Made by a program: the position numbers and the translations under genes. From an uncultured Oscillospiraceae bacterium (GTDB lineage: Bacteria; Bacillota; Clostridia; Oscillospirales; Oscillospiraceae), in the NCBI GenBank assembly GCA_947632175.1, contig CANROC010000027.1:1-33770 (forward strand): a stretch of DNA of 33,770 bases. The letters are read 5' to 3'. This document shows, piece by piece, positions 15,884 to 24,514 of this stretch. The notes under the pieces were generated by a model. The model did not search any database. It was not told the origin of the DNA and saw only the letters and a program-made list of their open reading frames with translations. How positions within the stretch are numbered: the stretch's first letter is position 1; every line of letters begins with the position of its first letter.

Positions 15884-15922
15884 CCGTCGGTGCCATCCCC
15901 GGTGTCCCGTCAGCGCCATCCC
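15884..15922. repeat. Direct repeat pair upstream of the recombinase trio
   Basis: CCGTCGGTGCCATCCC (15884-15899) and CCGTCAGCGCCATCCC (15907-15922) match at 14 of 16 positions with a 23-base period, about two helical turns. They lie in the 285-base untranslated gap upstream of the trio, next to the inverted repeat at 15839, and could be regulatory binding sites. Confidence 0.4.
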
Positions 15923-15998
15923 AGGCTTCTTGTATTTTCATCCCCGATGTGATATACTATTCCCCTCAGATGAACCGGGCATCTTTTACGGACATTTT

Positions 15999-16559
15999 TT
16001 ATTGGTCACAAATCACCGGCCGCACTTCCCGGTCTCCATTCCTATCCTCTGGCTCACGCGTAATGATCCCCAGCTGCAGAAAAACAGGGTAAAGATAGCT
16101 TGCGCCGAACGTGCCGATCTTTTTCGGGCCGGACACACAGCCTTCCGCCGCCTGCACTTCCTTCGCACGGCGATAGGACAGGAACACGGTCGCCATGGTG
16201 ACGGACTTTTCTTTCCGAGCAATGAACATCTCTCCGCCCCGGATCGTATATGTAAACTCCATGCCTTTGCTGGTCCGGAAGACCGTTCCTTGGCGCGCTG
16301 TCAGTTCCTCCCACAGCTTCATTTCCTCCGGCGTATATGGTTTGGCCGTTCTTTGCGGTTCTGCGCTCTCTACCGTATCTGTCGCGGGGACTGCATACTT
16401 TTCCCGCAGTCTTTCGTCGCGCAGTTGGCACCGGTTCATATCCTCGGGAACCTTTCCCGCAAGGATCCCGGTAAGAGCTTCCGTCTCTGATTCGCAGCCA
16501 TCGTTTCGGTTTGTTGGGACGTTCAGTCTGTCTGCATCCATATCCCTCACAGCTTCCAT
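15999..16559 (-). CDS. Conserved hypothetical protein of recombinase operons
   Basis: I take the ATG at 16559 (MEAVRDMDADRLN), which overlaps the preceding gene by 13 bases and has AAAGGA directly before it; a second ATG at 16541 is also possible. The 186-residue protein has a polar N-terminal half. Its folded C-terminal half reads YTPEEMKLWEELTARQGTVF, FTYTIRGGEMFIARKEKSVT, MATVFLSYRRAKEVQ and GTFGASYLYPVFLQLGI. I know this second part only as a conserved hypothetical domain in clostridial mobile elements, where it sits near serine recombinases; its function is unknown. It has no catalytic or membrane signature. Confidence 0.6.
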   Translation of the reverse strand: MEAVRDMDADRLNVPTNRNDGCESETEALTGILAGKVPEDMNRCQLRDERLREKYAVPATDTVESAEPQRTAKPYTPEEMKLWEELTARQGTVFRTSKGMEFTYTIRGGEMFIARKEKSVTMATVFLSYRRAKEVQAAEGCVSGPKKIGTFGASYLYPVFLQLGIITREPEDRNGDREVRPVICDQ

Positions 16560-17005
16560 TCCTTTGTGCAGTACCACTCCGTGAGCGGTTTCTTCTCACA
16601 CAGCCCGGCTACCTCGAGCGATTCCTGTACCCCGCAGAGATCGCATACGGTCACGTTCGCGTACCGGCTGAGCGCGTGCCTGCGAAAGCTCTCCAGCTCC
16701 GCTCCGCATCTCGGGCAGTGCCCTTTTTCGGCTGTCTCCTGAAGCTTTCCCAGCCAGTTCAGCGATACCTTGATCTCTTCCTCCGACGCCACGCGGTGCG
16801 CTTTGTCCACCGGATACGCAAGGGACAAGGAACTCCCACAGTCCCAGATCGCCATTACACTTCCTACATCGTCCACTCCCCTGCATACGCCCTGCGTTCC
16901 TGCTGGGATCTTTGTATACGGGTCGTCCAGTTTGTCACAGACGATCCTGCACCCTTTCGGGAACTCTTTGCGCAGACGCTCTATCGTTTCCTGATCCGCA
17001 AACAT
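16547..17005 (-). CDS. DUF4314 protein with zinc ribbon
   Basis: AGGGAGGTCAGG precedes the ATG at 17005. The N-terminal domain (about residues 15-70) reads VCDKLDDPYTKIPAGTQGVC, RGVDDVGSVMAIWDCGSSL and LAYPVDK, the typical DUF4314 beta-barrel pattern ('DDPYT-x-(I/L)-P-x-G-T-x-G'). The C-terminal part has a CPRCG...CDLCG four-cysteine knuckle and a later CEKK/WYC pair. DUF4314 proteins are common in integrative elements and plasmids of Firmicutes. The fold suggests nucleic acid or protein binding, but no function is established. The gene lies 36 bases downstream of the interrupted recombinase. Confidence 0.8.
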   Translation of the reverse strand: MFADQETIERLRKEFPKGCRIVCDKLDDPYTKIPAGTQGVCRGVDDVGSVMAIWDCGSSLSLAYPVDKAHRVASEEEIKVSLNWLGKLQETAEKGHCPRCGAELESFRRHALSRYANVTVCDLCGVQESLEVAGLCEKKPLTEWYCTKEWKL

Positions 17006-17041
17006 GACCTGACCTCCCTATTGCTTTCTTATTTGCAGACG

Positions 17042-19453
17042 TCATCCCGCCATCTCATTTCTGAGATAGGCGATTGTGTTCTCCGCCGTCTCCCGGCTGG
17101 GGATATCCAGCCCCAGCGTCCAGCCGTAGGGAACGGATTTGGATCGTGTTCCTTTCCACGGCGGTCTTTCCCGGAAGGAACCGACCAGCTCTCCGAAGCT
17201 GTCCGCCCAGTCTGACGGGTAGATCGTAAAGCTGCTCTTTCGGATCACCGCCATGCCTTTCAGATAATGCCACCCTTCCCTGGGCGACAGCCCCGTCCGG
17301 ATCATCTGGCGGATATATTCCGGGTCGAACCTCTTTTCTCCCAGGTCCGCAAGGCTGATCTCTCCGTTGGTCTTCTCCAGCAGTTCGTCATAGTAGATCG
17401 CTCTGCTCCGGGAGAGCTTCTTCGCCGCCGTCGCCATGGGGCCGTCCCCCAGTTCAAAATCGTCGAGATTCGGCATTTTGTTGTAATTCTTCGGGATATT
17501 CCCTCCCCGAAGCGCCTGCCTCGCTTCCTGGCTGGTCATATCCTCCGTGTCCATATCTTCCGCAATATCTTTTTTGGCCGGAACGATGATGATAGGCTCC
17601 TCCAGGCTGAAGACCAGTACGGTCTCGTCCCCAAGGTCTTCTTTCGTTCCGATGAAGCGGTATTTATAATCCCCGTTCCACTTCATGTTGTCATAAACCG
17701 CTCCGGACAGTCCCCTGCTGGCGCAGCGGCGCATGGAGATATACCCTTCCCTGTCACGGATCCATCGGAGTGTGCCAGGCGTATTCTCCTTTGCGGCGCG
17801 CACGAACAGCAGCCGCTCGATCGGATTATATACGATCTCCACCTCCTGCAGCGTCTCCTGATCGCCGTCCAGCTTCCGGAAACATGATTTGCTGAAGGTG
17901 ATCCCCCGGCTGTCCAGCGTGACATACGGCTTATCCCGGTAGGAAAAGAGCTGGGCTCTTGCAACCTCACAGGCTGCAAGACCGCCACATTGCGTACTGC
18001 GGGTCTCCAGTCTGTTCCTGTCCCGGTATTCCTCTACCAGGGCGGAGAAGCCGTCCTGAGCCTTCTCGGGCTCCGGCAGCGTCTCCGGCGCTTCCTTATC
18101 CGGGAACAGCTCGTAATCGTCCGAATCGATGGCATACTGGTGGCTGAACTCGCCGGCCGACACAGGCTGGCTGACCGTTTCAGTTATCTCTTCGGACGGA
18201 TGGTCGCGCTCCTGGATCGCCTGAAGCGTTTCCTCCTCCGCTCCGTTCGCCCTCAGCGCGGCGCGGTTATAGTCCTCCGCGCCAAACCCCAGCCAGTTTG
18301 GAACGGTCAGCACGGAACCGGACAACGGGCCCTCCTCGAAGATCTCCAAGACAGGCAGCCCCTTATCCCAGCCGCCTTTGTTCGCGCGGATCAGGCGCTG
18401 GGTCAGCAGGAAATCTTCTCTGGATACGATCCCGAGGTGCTGGTCCGTGGCGTAGTATTGCGGCAGCACGTTGTCGTTGCGTTTGGATCGGTGGTCCAGA
18501 TAATTGGGCGTCCAGGTCTTCTGGGCTAATACGTCCCCGCATCTGCGCTCATTCTTCAAAACAGACATGACCGTACCGGCGCTCCACTTCACCTCTCCCT
18601 CTTTCCGGATGCTTCCGTCAAGATTGTGCCTTGTGTGCGTCTTCCTGCCCAGGCTGACCAAGATCTCGGCGATCTCCTTCGGCTGGTACCCAGCGAGGTA
18701 CAGCATGAAGATCAGCTGCACCGTCACCGCCTCTTCCTCGTTGACGGTGATCTCATTCACGCCGGAGCGGTCGTAGCCCAAAAGATCCGGCTTCATGAAG
18801 TTGCCCTGGCTGAACCGCTGCTTATACGAAGCCAGCATCGCTTCGCTCTTCTTATGGCTCTCCTCCTGCGCCACAAGGCTCAGCACCTGCAGGGTGAAGT
18901 CCACGCTCTTATCCAACGTGAACATGTTCTCCGTCTCGAACAGGATCCCTACCTGCCGCGGAAGTCCTCTCAGCTCATAGATGATGTTCATGCAGTCCAT
19001 GAGGTTGCGGCTCAGGCGGGAGAGGTTCTTGACCACGATGATGTCAAACTTGCCCTGTCTCGCGTCTTCCAGCATCCGCAAAAGGCCGACCCGCTTGCTG
19101 GTGCTGGTGGCGGACAGGCCCTCGTCGGAATACAGGCCCACGAGTCTCCATTCCGGTCTCTGTCTCACCATCTTCAGGTAATAGCTCTTTTGCAGTTCAA
19201 ACGAGCTGACCTGGGAGATCCCATCGGTAGAGACGCAGCATTAGACCACCACGCGCTTGCGCTGGCGGGGATCGGTCAGACTATGCTGCTGTCTTACCGG
19301 GATCACCGTGATCTTGCTCATGTCCAGTTCCCGGTTATATCTCTCACGCACATCGTCTTTTCCTGTCAGTTGAGGGCGCTTTTCTTTTTCCCTGCCGGTG
19401 ACAGGGCGAAGACCTTCGTTCAGTCTTCCGGACCGCTTTTCGGTTTCTTCCAT
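17042..19453 (-). pseudogene. Very large serine recombinase interrupted by an in-frame stop at its catalytic motif
   Basis: A single frame runs from the ATG at 19453 (AGGGAGG upstream) to 17042, with one TAA at 19241-19243. Before the stop it reads MSKITVIPVRQQHSL...RQRKRVVV; after it CCVSTDGISQVSSFELQKSY, then LVGLYSDEGLSATSTSKR and KNLSRLSRNLMDCMN. In relatives this junction reads RVAAYCRVSTDG, so the tyrosine codon became TAA and the arginine two residues before the catalytic serine became cysteine. The rest of the resolvase and recombinase domains and a long C-terminal extension (about 430 residues) are open. That extension contains YVTLDSRGITFSKSCFRKLD, a domain shared with the two accessory genes upstream. 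A restart at the ATG at 19171 would give a protein without the nucleophile. Confidence 0.85.
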
Positions 19454-19558
19454 CCCTGTGCGCCCTCCCTTCTGCACATGATCTCGCCGGGATACGATTC
19501 GGCTTAAGCCGCGGATATTTCGTTACTCAGGATAACGAATCCAGAATGATTGCCGAAT

Positions 19559-19930
19559 TCATCTCGTCCCCTCATACTGAATCTTCCGGTACTCCCGCAG
19601 GTCGATATACACCGTCTTCCCGTCCGCAAGGAGCTCGCCGGAATACCACAGCGAATCTGAGTCCGGTTCCACTCCGATCACGCCAGACAGGTATATCAAA
19701 AACGCCTTCGCGTTGATATAACAGGTCTCCGCTCGGCTGTCCTCTTCATCGGAATAATACAGCCTGAACGCGTCCCTGCCCCTCTCGCAGCTCTGGATAA
19801 ACAGCTGCTTCTTTTCCTCATTGATCAGCAGATGGATATACTCCGGCTTCCCAAGGTCATGGATCGTCTTCTGGCGGATATGTATCCTGTTGTCCCGGAA
19901 GTAGATGGAGACGCAAGTCTCACTGCTCAT
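19559..19930 (-). CDS. Recombinase-operon accessory protein (short member of a shared domain family)
   Basis: The ATG at 19930 overlaps the previous stop by four bases (ATGA). The 123-residue protein reads CVSIYFRDNRIHIRQKTIHD, then EYIHLLINEEKKQLFIQSCE, a segment INAKAFLIYLSGVIG, and YIDLREYRKI. This is the same order of elements as in the larger upstream protein and in the C-terminal extension of the long recombinase: strand pair, 'Y(I)xxLIN...kxLxIx(P/S)C', helix, final strand. It is probably a DNA- or protein-binding module of the recombination machine; its precise role is unknown to me. Confidence 0.6.
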   Translation of the reverse strand: MSSETCVSIYFRDNRIHIRQKTIHDLGKPEYIHLLINEEKKQLFIQSCERGRDAFRLYYSDEEDSRAETCYINAKAFLIYLSGVIGVEPDSDSLWYSGELLADGKTVYIDLREYRKIQYEGTR

Positions 19931-20727
19931 GGGGCTCCTCCGATCCGAAGCTGCTCCGCTCCGATAGGCGGCGAGTCAGCTACCTTAGGTTCGTCCAATC
20001 CGGTGAAATCTCTCATGCTGACCGCTTCATCCAGCACATCGATCCGGATCCTCTGCACATGCTCTTCGATTGGTGTGCCGAAGGCATCCTCCTGCCAGCT
20101 GTCCGGATATTTTGCTTTCCTTCGGGGCGTCTTCGGCTTTTCTCCGCATTCCGCACTTGACGTGGCTTCTCGCTCCGCATCCGCAGCCTTGATGCTCTCC
20201 AGCTGTTCGCCCAGATCTTCATCGGTCACGCCAGCCGATCTGCGCGCTTTCGCCGTTAAGGTATAACGCTCGTATTCTTCCAGCTCAAACACTAAGAGGA
20301 CTTCTCCTTCATCGTCCTCCCTCAGCGCCGGCGTTCCGCAGATCTTATAGTAATATCCCTTGTTCCAGCCCATCATCCGATACAGACGGGTGCAGAAATC
20401 CCTTCCCGTGAGCTTCCTGCCGCGCCTGACACCATCCTTGTTATTGCACCAGCGCTGCGCATCCCGGTCGTCCTGACCGCACGGGCGCACGATGAGCCAC
20501 CGCTTTTGGCGGTTGATGAGGATATTGATGTAGTCGCACCCCTCCATCTTCTGGACGCAGCTGTTATTGAACTGTATCCCGTCAGGGCGGACTGTCAGGA
20601 TGATCTCCTTGATATGCGACATGAACTGCCGCCGGACTACCTCCGAGCCTTCCAGACTCACCCTGGGAAGCGCGTCCTTCGGCATCCCCAGCGCCTGGGT
20701 ATTCACTTTTGTTTGATCGCTCATCAT
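19927..20727 (-). CDS. Recombinase-operon accessory protein (integrase-associated domain)
   Basis: I choose the ATG at 20727 (second ATG at 20724), with GGAAGGGG upstream. The 266-residue protein contains IILTVRPDGIQFNNSCVQKM, YINILINRQKRWLIVRPCGQ, DDRDAQRWCNNKDGVRRGRK, FCTRLYRMMGWNKGYYYKIC and EVLLVFELEEYERYT. The C-terminal 110 residues are charged and probably extended. This domain order recurs beside or fused to large serine recombinases in Clostridia, where it is often only labelled hypothetical or integrase-associated. It starts the operon that continues into the short relative and the long recombinase. No catalytic motif is visible. Confidence 0.65.
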   Translation of the reverse strand: MMSDQTKVNTQALGMPKDALPRVSLEGSEVVRRQFMSHIKEIILTVRPDGIQFNNSCVQKMEGCDYINILINRQKRWLIVRPCGQDDRDAQRWCNNKDGVRRGRKLTGRDFCTRLYRMMGWNKGYYYKICGTPALREDDEGEVLLVFELEEYERYTLTAKARRSAGVTDEDLGEQLESIKAADAEREATSSAECGEKPKTPRRKAKYPDSWQEDAFGTPIEEHVQRIRIDVLDEAVSMRDFTGLDEPKVADSPPIGAEQLRIGGAP

Positions 20728-20769
20728 AGGTCCCCTTCCATACCGTTTGGCTTTTGCTGAATGGTTATT

Positions 20770-20934
20770 TTACGGTTTCGCTGCTGTGCTCCCGTTTTGA
20801 CAGCTCTCCAATGCCTGGACCAGGCGCTGATAATACTCCGCCGCCATACAAACCAGATCATGATGGTCTCTCCCCCGTACCACGACCGGATTGCCATATC
20901 TGATTCTTCTAAGAAAGTTAGTGATTCTTTCTTC
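20770..20934 (-). pseudogene. Phd/YefM-like fragment without a start codon
   Basis: Between an in-frame TAA (20935-20937) and the stop (20770-20772) the minus strand encodes 54 residues: ITNFLRRIRYGNPVVVRGRD, then HDLVCMAAEYYQRLVQALES. The order 'helix - xRYGxPVVV - loop - (M)xxEYYxRL' is the pattern of Phd/YefM-type antitoxin DNA-binding domains. No ATG or GTG lies in front of the conserved part. The fragment starts exactly where GC-rich sequence meets AT-rich sequence, so its 5' end seems to have been lost. A competing 72-residue frame (20724-20942) overlaps it, has an ATG and overlaps the next start by four bases, but its composition looks less protein-like. Confidence 0.45.
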
Positions 20935-20938
20935 TTAG
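20909..20938. repeat. Inverted repeat at a composition border
   Basis: CTAAGAAAG (20909-20917) and CTTTCTTCTTAG (20927-20938) form a hairpin with a short bulge, and GATTCTT is also repeated directly. It coincides with the border between the GC-rich recombinase operon and AT-rich DNA, so it may mark an element end. Confidence 0.4.
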
Positions 20939-21184
20939 GCAAAAAATCAAAACATTGGATATATGTCTACTAAGATAACTAACAAACTCATCCAACTTCC
21001 ATTGGGGGTCTCTATTGACAAGATTGTTGACCGACCTCAAAGCTCTCGGCCTCCACCTGGCTTTCCAAGCCTCAGGAGAAAGTCTTAGATTTCAGAAAGG
21101 TTCACATTGGATAGCCAAATATGCTCATTCATTTTAATTTCATTTCCAAAAACAGTCTGCACAATATTATTCCGATATATTTAC
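20939..21184. other. Non-coding gap between recombinase operon and polysaccharide operon
   Basis: Together with the flanking hairpins this is a stretch of over 300 bases without a supported gene. A 42-codon plus-strand frame starting at 20963 has no ribosome binding site. I see no tRNA-like or attachment-site-like pair of repeats within the window. Confidence 0.4.
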
Positions 21185-21240
21185 TATAAAAGTTAGGATT
21201 GCGGAAGTGCAAGGTACGAAGCAATCCGCAAACTTTTATA
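21185..21240 (-). terminator. Strong hairpin at the end of the polysaccharide operon
   Basis: TATAAAAGTT and AACTTTTATA are perfect ten-base outer arms; GGATTGC and GCAATCC extend the stem after a small bulge, leaving a loop of about 19 bases. It lies 34 bases beyond the stop of the last operon gene. The stem's own AT-rich base supplies U residues. It is the likely operon terminator and could serve both strands. Confidence 0.6.
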
Positions 21241-21273
21241 CGCAGTGGTGTCCTGGTGGATATGTAGGTTTAG

Positions 21274-22506
21274 TTAAAGTGTGCAAGTACCTTTATGGTT
21301 ATATCGACACTCAGATACGTCACAAAGTTCTACCCCCCGGTGAGTTGGACGAACCATCGCATGTTTTATCTTTTTTGCCATACATAAAATAGCATTATCA
21401 TTCATAGCTGTATCAACAGATTCCTTAAAACCACTGCGATCAATTCTACGAAAAAACTTTTCCCTACTTTTGTGCATTTGTGTTGGCTCTCTTAATTGTG
21501 CATTTGTTTTAACTGCCCATTCAATGCTCATTTTCCTTAGGTCCATCTGATGACGTAACTTTTCAAAAAGGCATTTTCCTTTTTCTGTATTGAGCAACAT
21601 TAAGGAAACGCCTTCCAATGATTGCCACTCAGGATACACTTCCTCTATATGCCATGCGTCACCAATTGTTATATCCGAAACACGTTGTGGGCGTGCAAAT
21701 GCACAGGAACCACATGATGGTCTATAAAAGAGTCTGCCATAGTATCCTCTCAGGAAAGGATCATTTGTCGCATCCAAGATCACTGATTCACCCTGCGGTG
21801 ATTTAAGCTCTGCACTCCTTGAATTTATTTTTCCGCAATATGGAATCTTATTTTTGAATCGGAAACTATAACTGCAAAAATCCTCATTGCTACCAATCAT
21901 TTCTTCAATATATCTATCAAAAATATATTGGTTAGGCGCTCCATGACAAATAATGTCAACTACAATCAAAGCATCCATGCTTACTTTTTTTGTTTCCAAG
22001 AATGAAATCAATGCTGCACATTGGCAGGGAGTCCCGGAGAAACAGACTTTTTCATTTCTTCTAAGATTGTCTTCTACTCTTGAAAAAACATGATTGGTGT
22101 CGCTTAAGACATACTTCGATTTTCGGAATCGCTTACATTCTTCTTCTGTATTTGCCGAATCATGAATAACTTTAAAGTTTTCATCCCAACGAACTCCGTA
22201 AAAAATGTAGTGTTCTGATAATAGCGTTTTATATATGGCGGTATATACTCCACCGGAAGAACTGTTTAAAAGCACTTCGTCCGACACATGACGTCCAACC
22301 CATACCTCAGTTTGATCTTTATCATGAAAGAGAGGTTTTCCATACGGACAAGTCTTTTCGCACAAGTGACAATTAATACATTCCTGGTAATTCACAAATG
22401 GATAAAAAAAGTGTTCGCTATCCTCTGCTATAGAAACGCAATTTTTAGGACACACCTCAGCGCATGCTTTACATCCATAACATTCATTTTTATAACCACT
22501 ATTCAA
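21274..22506 (-). CDS. Ferredoxin / coenzyme F420 hydrogenase-dehydrogenase beta-subunit family protein of polysaccharide operons
   Basis: The first codon is a TTG at 22506; no ATG precedes the conserved start. The 410-residue protein opens with two 4Fe-4S motifs, ECYGCKACAEVCPKNC and ECINCHLCEKTCPYGKP. Next come the FrhB-type N-terminal motif SSSGGVYTAIYKTLL, the central FSGTPCQCAAL, CHGAPNQYIFDRYI and SFRFKNKIPYCGK, and a late CGSCAFARPQRVSDITIGDAW. This group is found in capsule and exopolysaccharide clusters, usually beside a polysaccharide pyruvyl transferase (CsaB/WcaK type). None is present here. The reaction is unproven; reduction or dehydrogenation of a sugar or lipid-linked precursor at the membrane is a reasonable guess. 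Confidence 0.8.
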   Translation of the reverse strand: MNSGYKNECYGCKACAEVCPKNCVSIAEDSEHFFYPFVNYQECINCHLCEKTCPYGKPLFHDKDQTEVWVGRHVSDEVLLNSSSGGVYTAIYKTLLSEHYIFYGVRWDENFKVIHDSANTEEECKRFRKSKYVLSDTNHVFSRVEDNLRRNEKVCFSGTPCQCAALISFLETKKVSMDALIVVDIICHGAPNQYIFDRYIEEMIGSNEDFCSYSFRFKNKIPYCGKINSRSAELKSPQGESVILDATNDPFLRGYYGRLFYRPSCGSCAFARPQRVSDITIGDAWHIEEVYPEWQSLEGVSLMLLNTEKGKCLFEKLRHQMDLRKMSIEWAVKTNAQLREPTQMHKSREKFFRRIDRSGFKESVDTAMNDNAILCMAKKIKHAMVRPTHRGVELCDVSECRYNHKGTCTL

Positions 22507-22529
22507 ATATATCCGCTTGCCCCCAAATA

Positions 22530-24059
22530 TTATTCGCTTTTATTTCTAAGATTTTTTAAAGAATTCATCAATTCACTGAATATAGTGGTACGTCCAAAAA
22601 CTACCAACATGATTCCATTGAAGATTATAGTAACGATTCCAGCGCGGCACAAAACCCCTAGCCATCCGCCAAGATTTACAAATCCTAATATCCAATTACA
22701 CAATAATCCAATAAATATGATAAGTAACAAATACTTTACATAATTAGCATAATACAATATCGGATTCTTACGAAAACTATTGCGGTAAATTAGCACAGGA
22801 TCAACAATACCCGTAGTTATAATTCTCGATATCGGTGTTGCAATAAATATACCTGCAAGTCCAATCCACTTACACAGCAAAACAGATAAACCTATATTTA
22901 TAATTGCTGCAGCAGCGGCCGAATACTTGCCCTGAACGAAGTATCCCAGCGTAGTTCGATAAGTATAAGCTGCATTGTGCACCCCTTTAACAAAAAATTC
23001 CGCAACAATAGCACTTACAGCAAGTGTACCAAGTTGATACTCCCTACCAATCCAAGCTTCAATAAAAGGATTAAAAACAGTAATAAGTCCAACTGAAGCA
23101 TAGCCGTAAATCCATACAGATATAAAAAATATCTTCTGAAAAACTTCATATTGCTTTTTATCTTGTTCCGAGGCATTCAGGTTTCCGACGCTGGCGGTAA
23201 ATGCATCCGTAATTTTGCCAAGTATTGTAGTGACTGCGTTAATGATTAAAACATAGTTAGATACGAGTCCAACTTCGGTAACTCCGATCATGGCAGATAT
23301 TAAAATATTATCTGTTCCATTTAAAATTACAGAGCCAAACTTATAAACAGCAAGCGCTTGTACATTTCTGAAAATTCTTTTAGATTCTTCTTTTGCAAGA
23401 GGTGCCGCTTTATCTTTGAGGAATGTGTAAAGCCTGTTTGCTATAGCCGATGCTATAATATTTTCGACAACTGTAAAGCTAATTTGAATGATCAAATATA
23501 TCACAAAATTATGCGTCAAGCATAAAAACGTAGTCTGTGCTACAATTTGGGTAATATGCACTCCTTCCGTTAAAAGTAGAATAATGTAATTCTTCTGATC
23601 CGCAATAATAATGGATTTTTTGTACACAAAAAAATAGGAAGAAACAGTATTCAGCAGGAAAAGCAAATACAAAATAGAAATGTTTTCCGAAACACGAGGG
23701 GCCTCTTTAATCACATAATGCAAAAAAGGAGTAATGAGCATACCAACAGCAGCAATCACAAATCCTATCGTTCGATATGCCTTTTTATATAGCTGCATAA
23801 GCGAGGCAAGTTTTTCTTTATCTCGAGTTGCTAACGGTTTATACATACTGAATACAATAGCATTTCCAATGCCTAATTCAGCAAAAGATAGGATCGTCAG
23901 TATATTTGTAAATAATCCGTTTACTCCCAGATAATCTGCGCCAAGTATGCGAATGAGTACAGTTCTTGATATAAAATTTGCAATCAGGCTCACAAATTGA
24001 CAAATTAAGCCCGCAATCATATTAATCGAAACATTCGCGGTTCTTGATCGTTGATTCAT
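22530..24059 (-). CDS. wzx: Wzx-type polysaccharide flippase (MOP superfamily)
   Basis: This is a 509-residue protein with about 12-14 hydrophobic helices. The N-terminus reads NMIAGLICQFVSLIANFISR then TVLIRILGADYLGVNGLFTN, the typical first helix pair and 'LGxxxxGxxxL' loop of oligosaccharide flippases. FGSVILNGTDNILISAMIG in the middle is also diagnostic. It would move undecaprenyl-diphosphate-linked repeat units across the membrane for Wzy to polymerise. It overlaps the cytidylyltransferase by four bases and is followed 23 bases later by the ferredoxin-like gene. AT-rich codon use matches the rest of the operon. Confidence 0.9.
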   Translation of the reverse strand: MNQRSRTANVSINMIAGLICQFVSLIANFISRTVLIRILGADYLGVNGLFTNILTILSFAELGIGNAIVFSMYKPLATRDKEKLASLMQLYKKAYRTIGFVIAAVGMLITPFLHYVIKEAPRVSENISILYLLFLLNTVSSYFFVYKKSIIIADQKNYIILLLTEGVHITQIVAQTTFLCLTHNFVIYLIIQISFTVVENIIASAIANRLYTFLKDKAAPLAKEESKRIFRNVQALAVYKFGSVILNGTDNILISAMIGVTEVGLVSNYVLIINAVTTILGKITDAFTASVGNLNASEQDKKQYEVFQKIFFISVWIYGYASVGLITVFNPFIEAWIGREYQLGTLAVSAIVAEFFVKGVHNAAYTYRTTLGYFVQGKYSAAAAAIINIGLSVLLCKWIGLAGIFIATPISRIITTGIVDPVLIYRNSFRKNPILYYANYVKYLLLIIFIGLLCNWILGFVNLGGWLGVLCRAGIVTIIFNGIMLVVFGRTTIFSELMNSLKNLRNKSE

Positions 24060-24493
24060 TCTTGCTTTATCTCCTCCATGTTACTTAACTTCTGAGCCAA
24101 AAAAGTAGACGATGTCCCATCTGTATGCGGAAGAAAAACCATATCACAGCCAACAGCTCTCAATGACCTTTCAACATTTATATATAAATCAGAGCCTTTC
24201 CAATCATCCCCATGAAAGATCGCATTGAAATGCAGCTGTTCCCATGCTTCCAACTTATTCATACTAGTCTGGGGAACTACTTTGTCAACAAATCGAATTG
24301 CCTCTACAATAGCTACTCTTTCCGAATACGGAATAACAGGACGCTTATGCTTGTAGCTTTCCACCAATTCGTCCGTGCTCACCCCAACAATTAGAAATTC
24401 GCATTGTTCTTTAGCTCTACGCAAAATGTTTAAATGGCCAATATGGAACAGATCGAACACCCCTGTCGTATAACCAATTCTGTATTTCTTCAT
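24056..24493 (-). CDS. Cytidylyltransferase (TagD/GCT-like)
   Basis: This is a 145-residue, full-length protein of the nucleotidyltransferase alpha/beta phosphodiesterase family. It has GVFDLFHIGHLNILRRAKEQ with the HxGH motif at residues 17-20, VGVSTDELVESYKHKRPVIP, and the family helix YSERVAIVEAIRFVD. The late motif is TDGTSSTFL in place of the RTxGISTT of glycerol-3-phosphate cytidylyltransferases. It probably makes a CDP-activated alcohol or polyol, such as CDP-glycerol or a related CDP compound. Next to LicD this suggests that the polysaccharide receives a phospho-substituent. It starts 21 bases after LicD and overlaps Wzx by four bases. Confidence 0.8.
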   Translation of the reverse strand: MKKYRIGYTTGVFDLFHIGHLNILRRAKEQCEFLIVGVSTDELVESYKHKRPVIPYSERVAIVEAIRFVDKVVPQTSMNKLEAWEQLHFNAIFHGDDWKGSDLYINVERSLRAVGCDMVFLPHTDGTSSTFLAQKLSNMEEIKQE

Positions 24494-24514
24494 AGCAAAA
24501 ACCTTCCTCTTTTA

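Noticed and set aside
20724-20942. 72-residue minus-strand ORF upstream of the accessory protein
   Set aside because: It has an ATG and a four-base overlap, but the other frame shows a Phd-like pattern; Trp/Arg-rich content looks like an out-of-frame reading. Kept only as an alternative.
2500-20950. Direct repeats marking the two ends of one 18-kb element
   Set aside because: The sequences around 2517 and 20935 share no obvious common core, so a single element with these ends cannot be claimed.
20963-21091. 42-codon plus-strand ORF in the gap before the capsule operon
   Set aside because: No ribosome binding site, no recognisable pattern, and it lies at a composition border.
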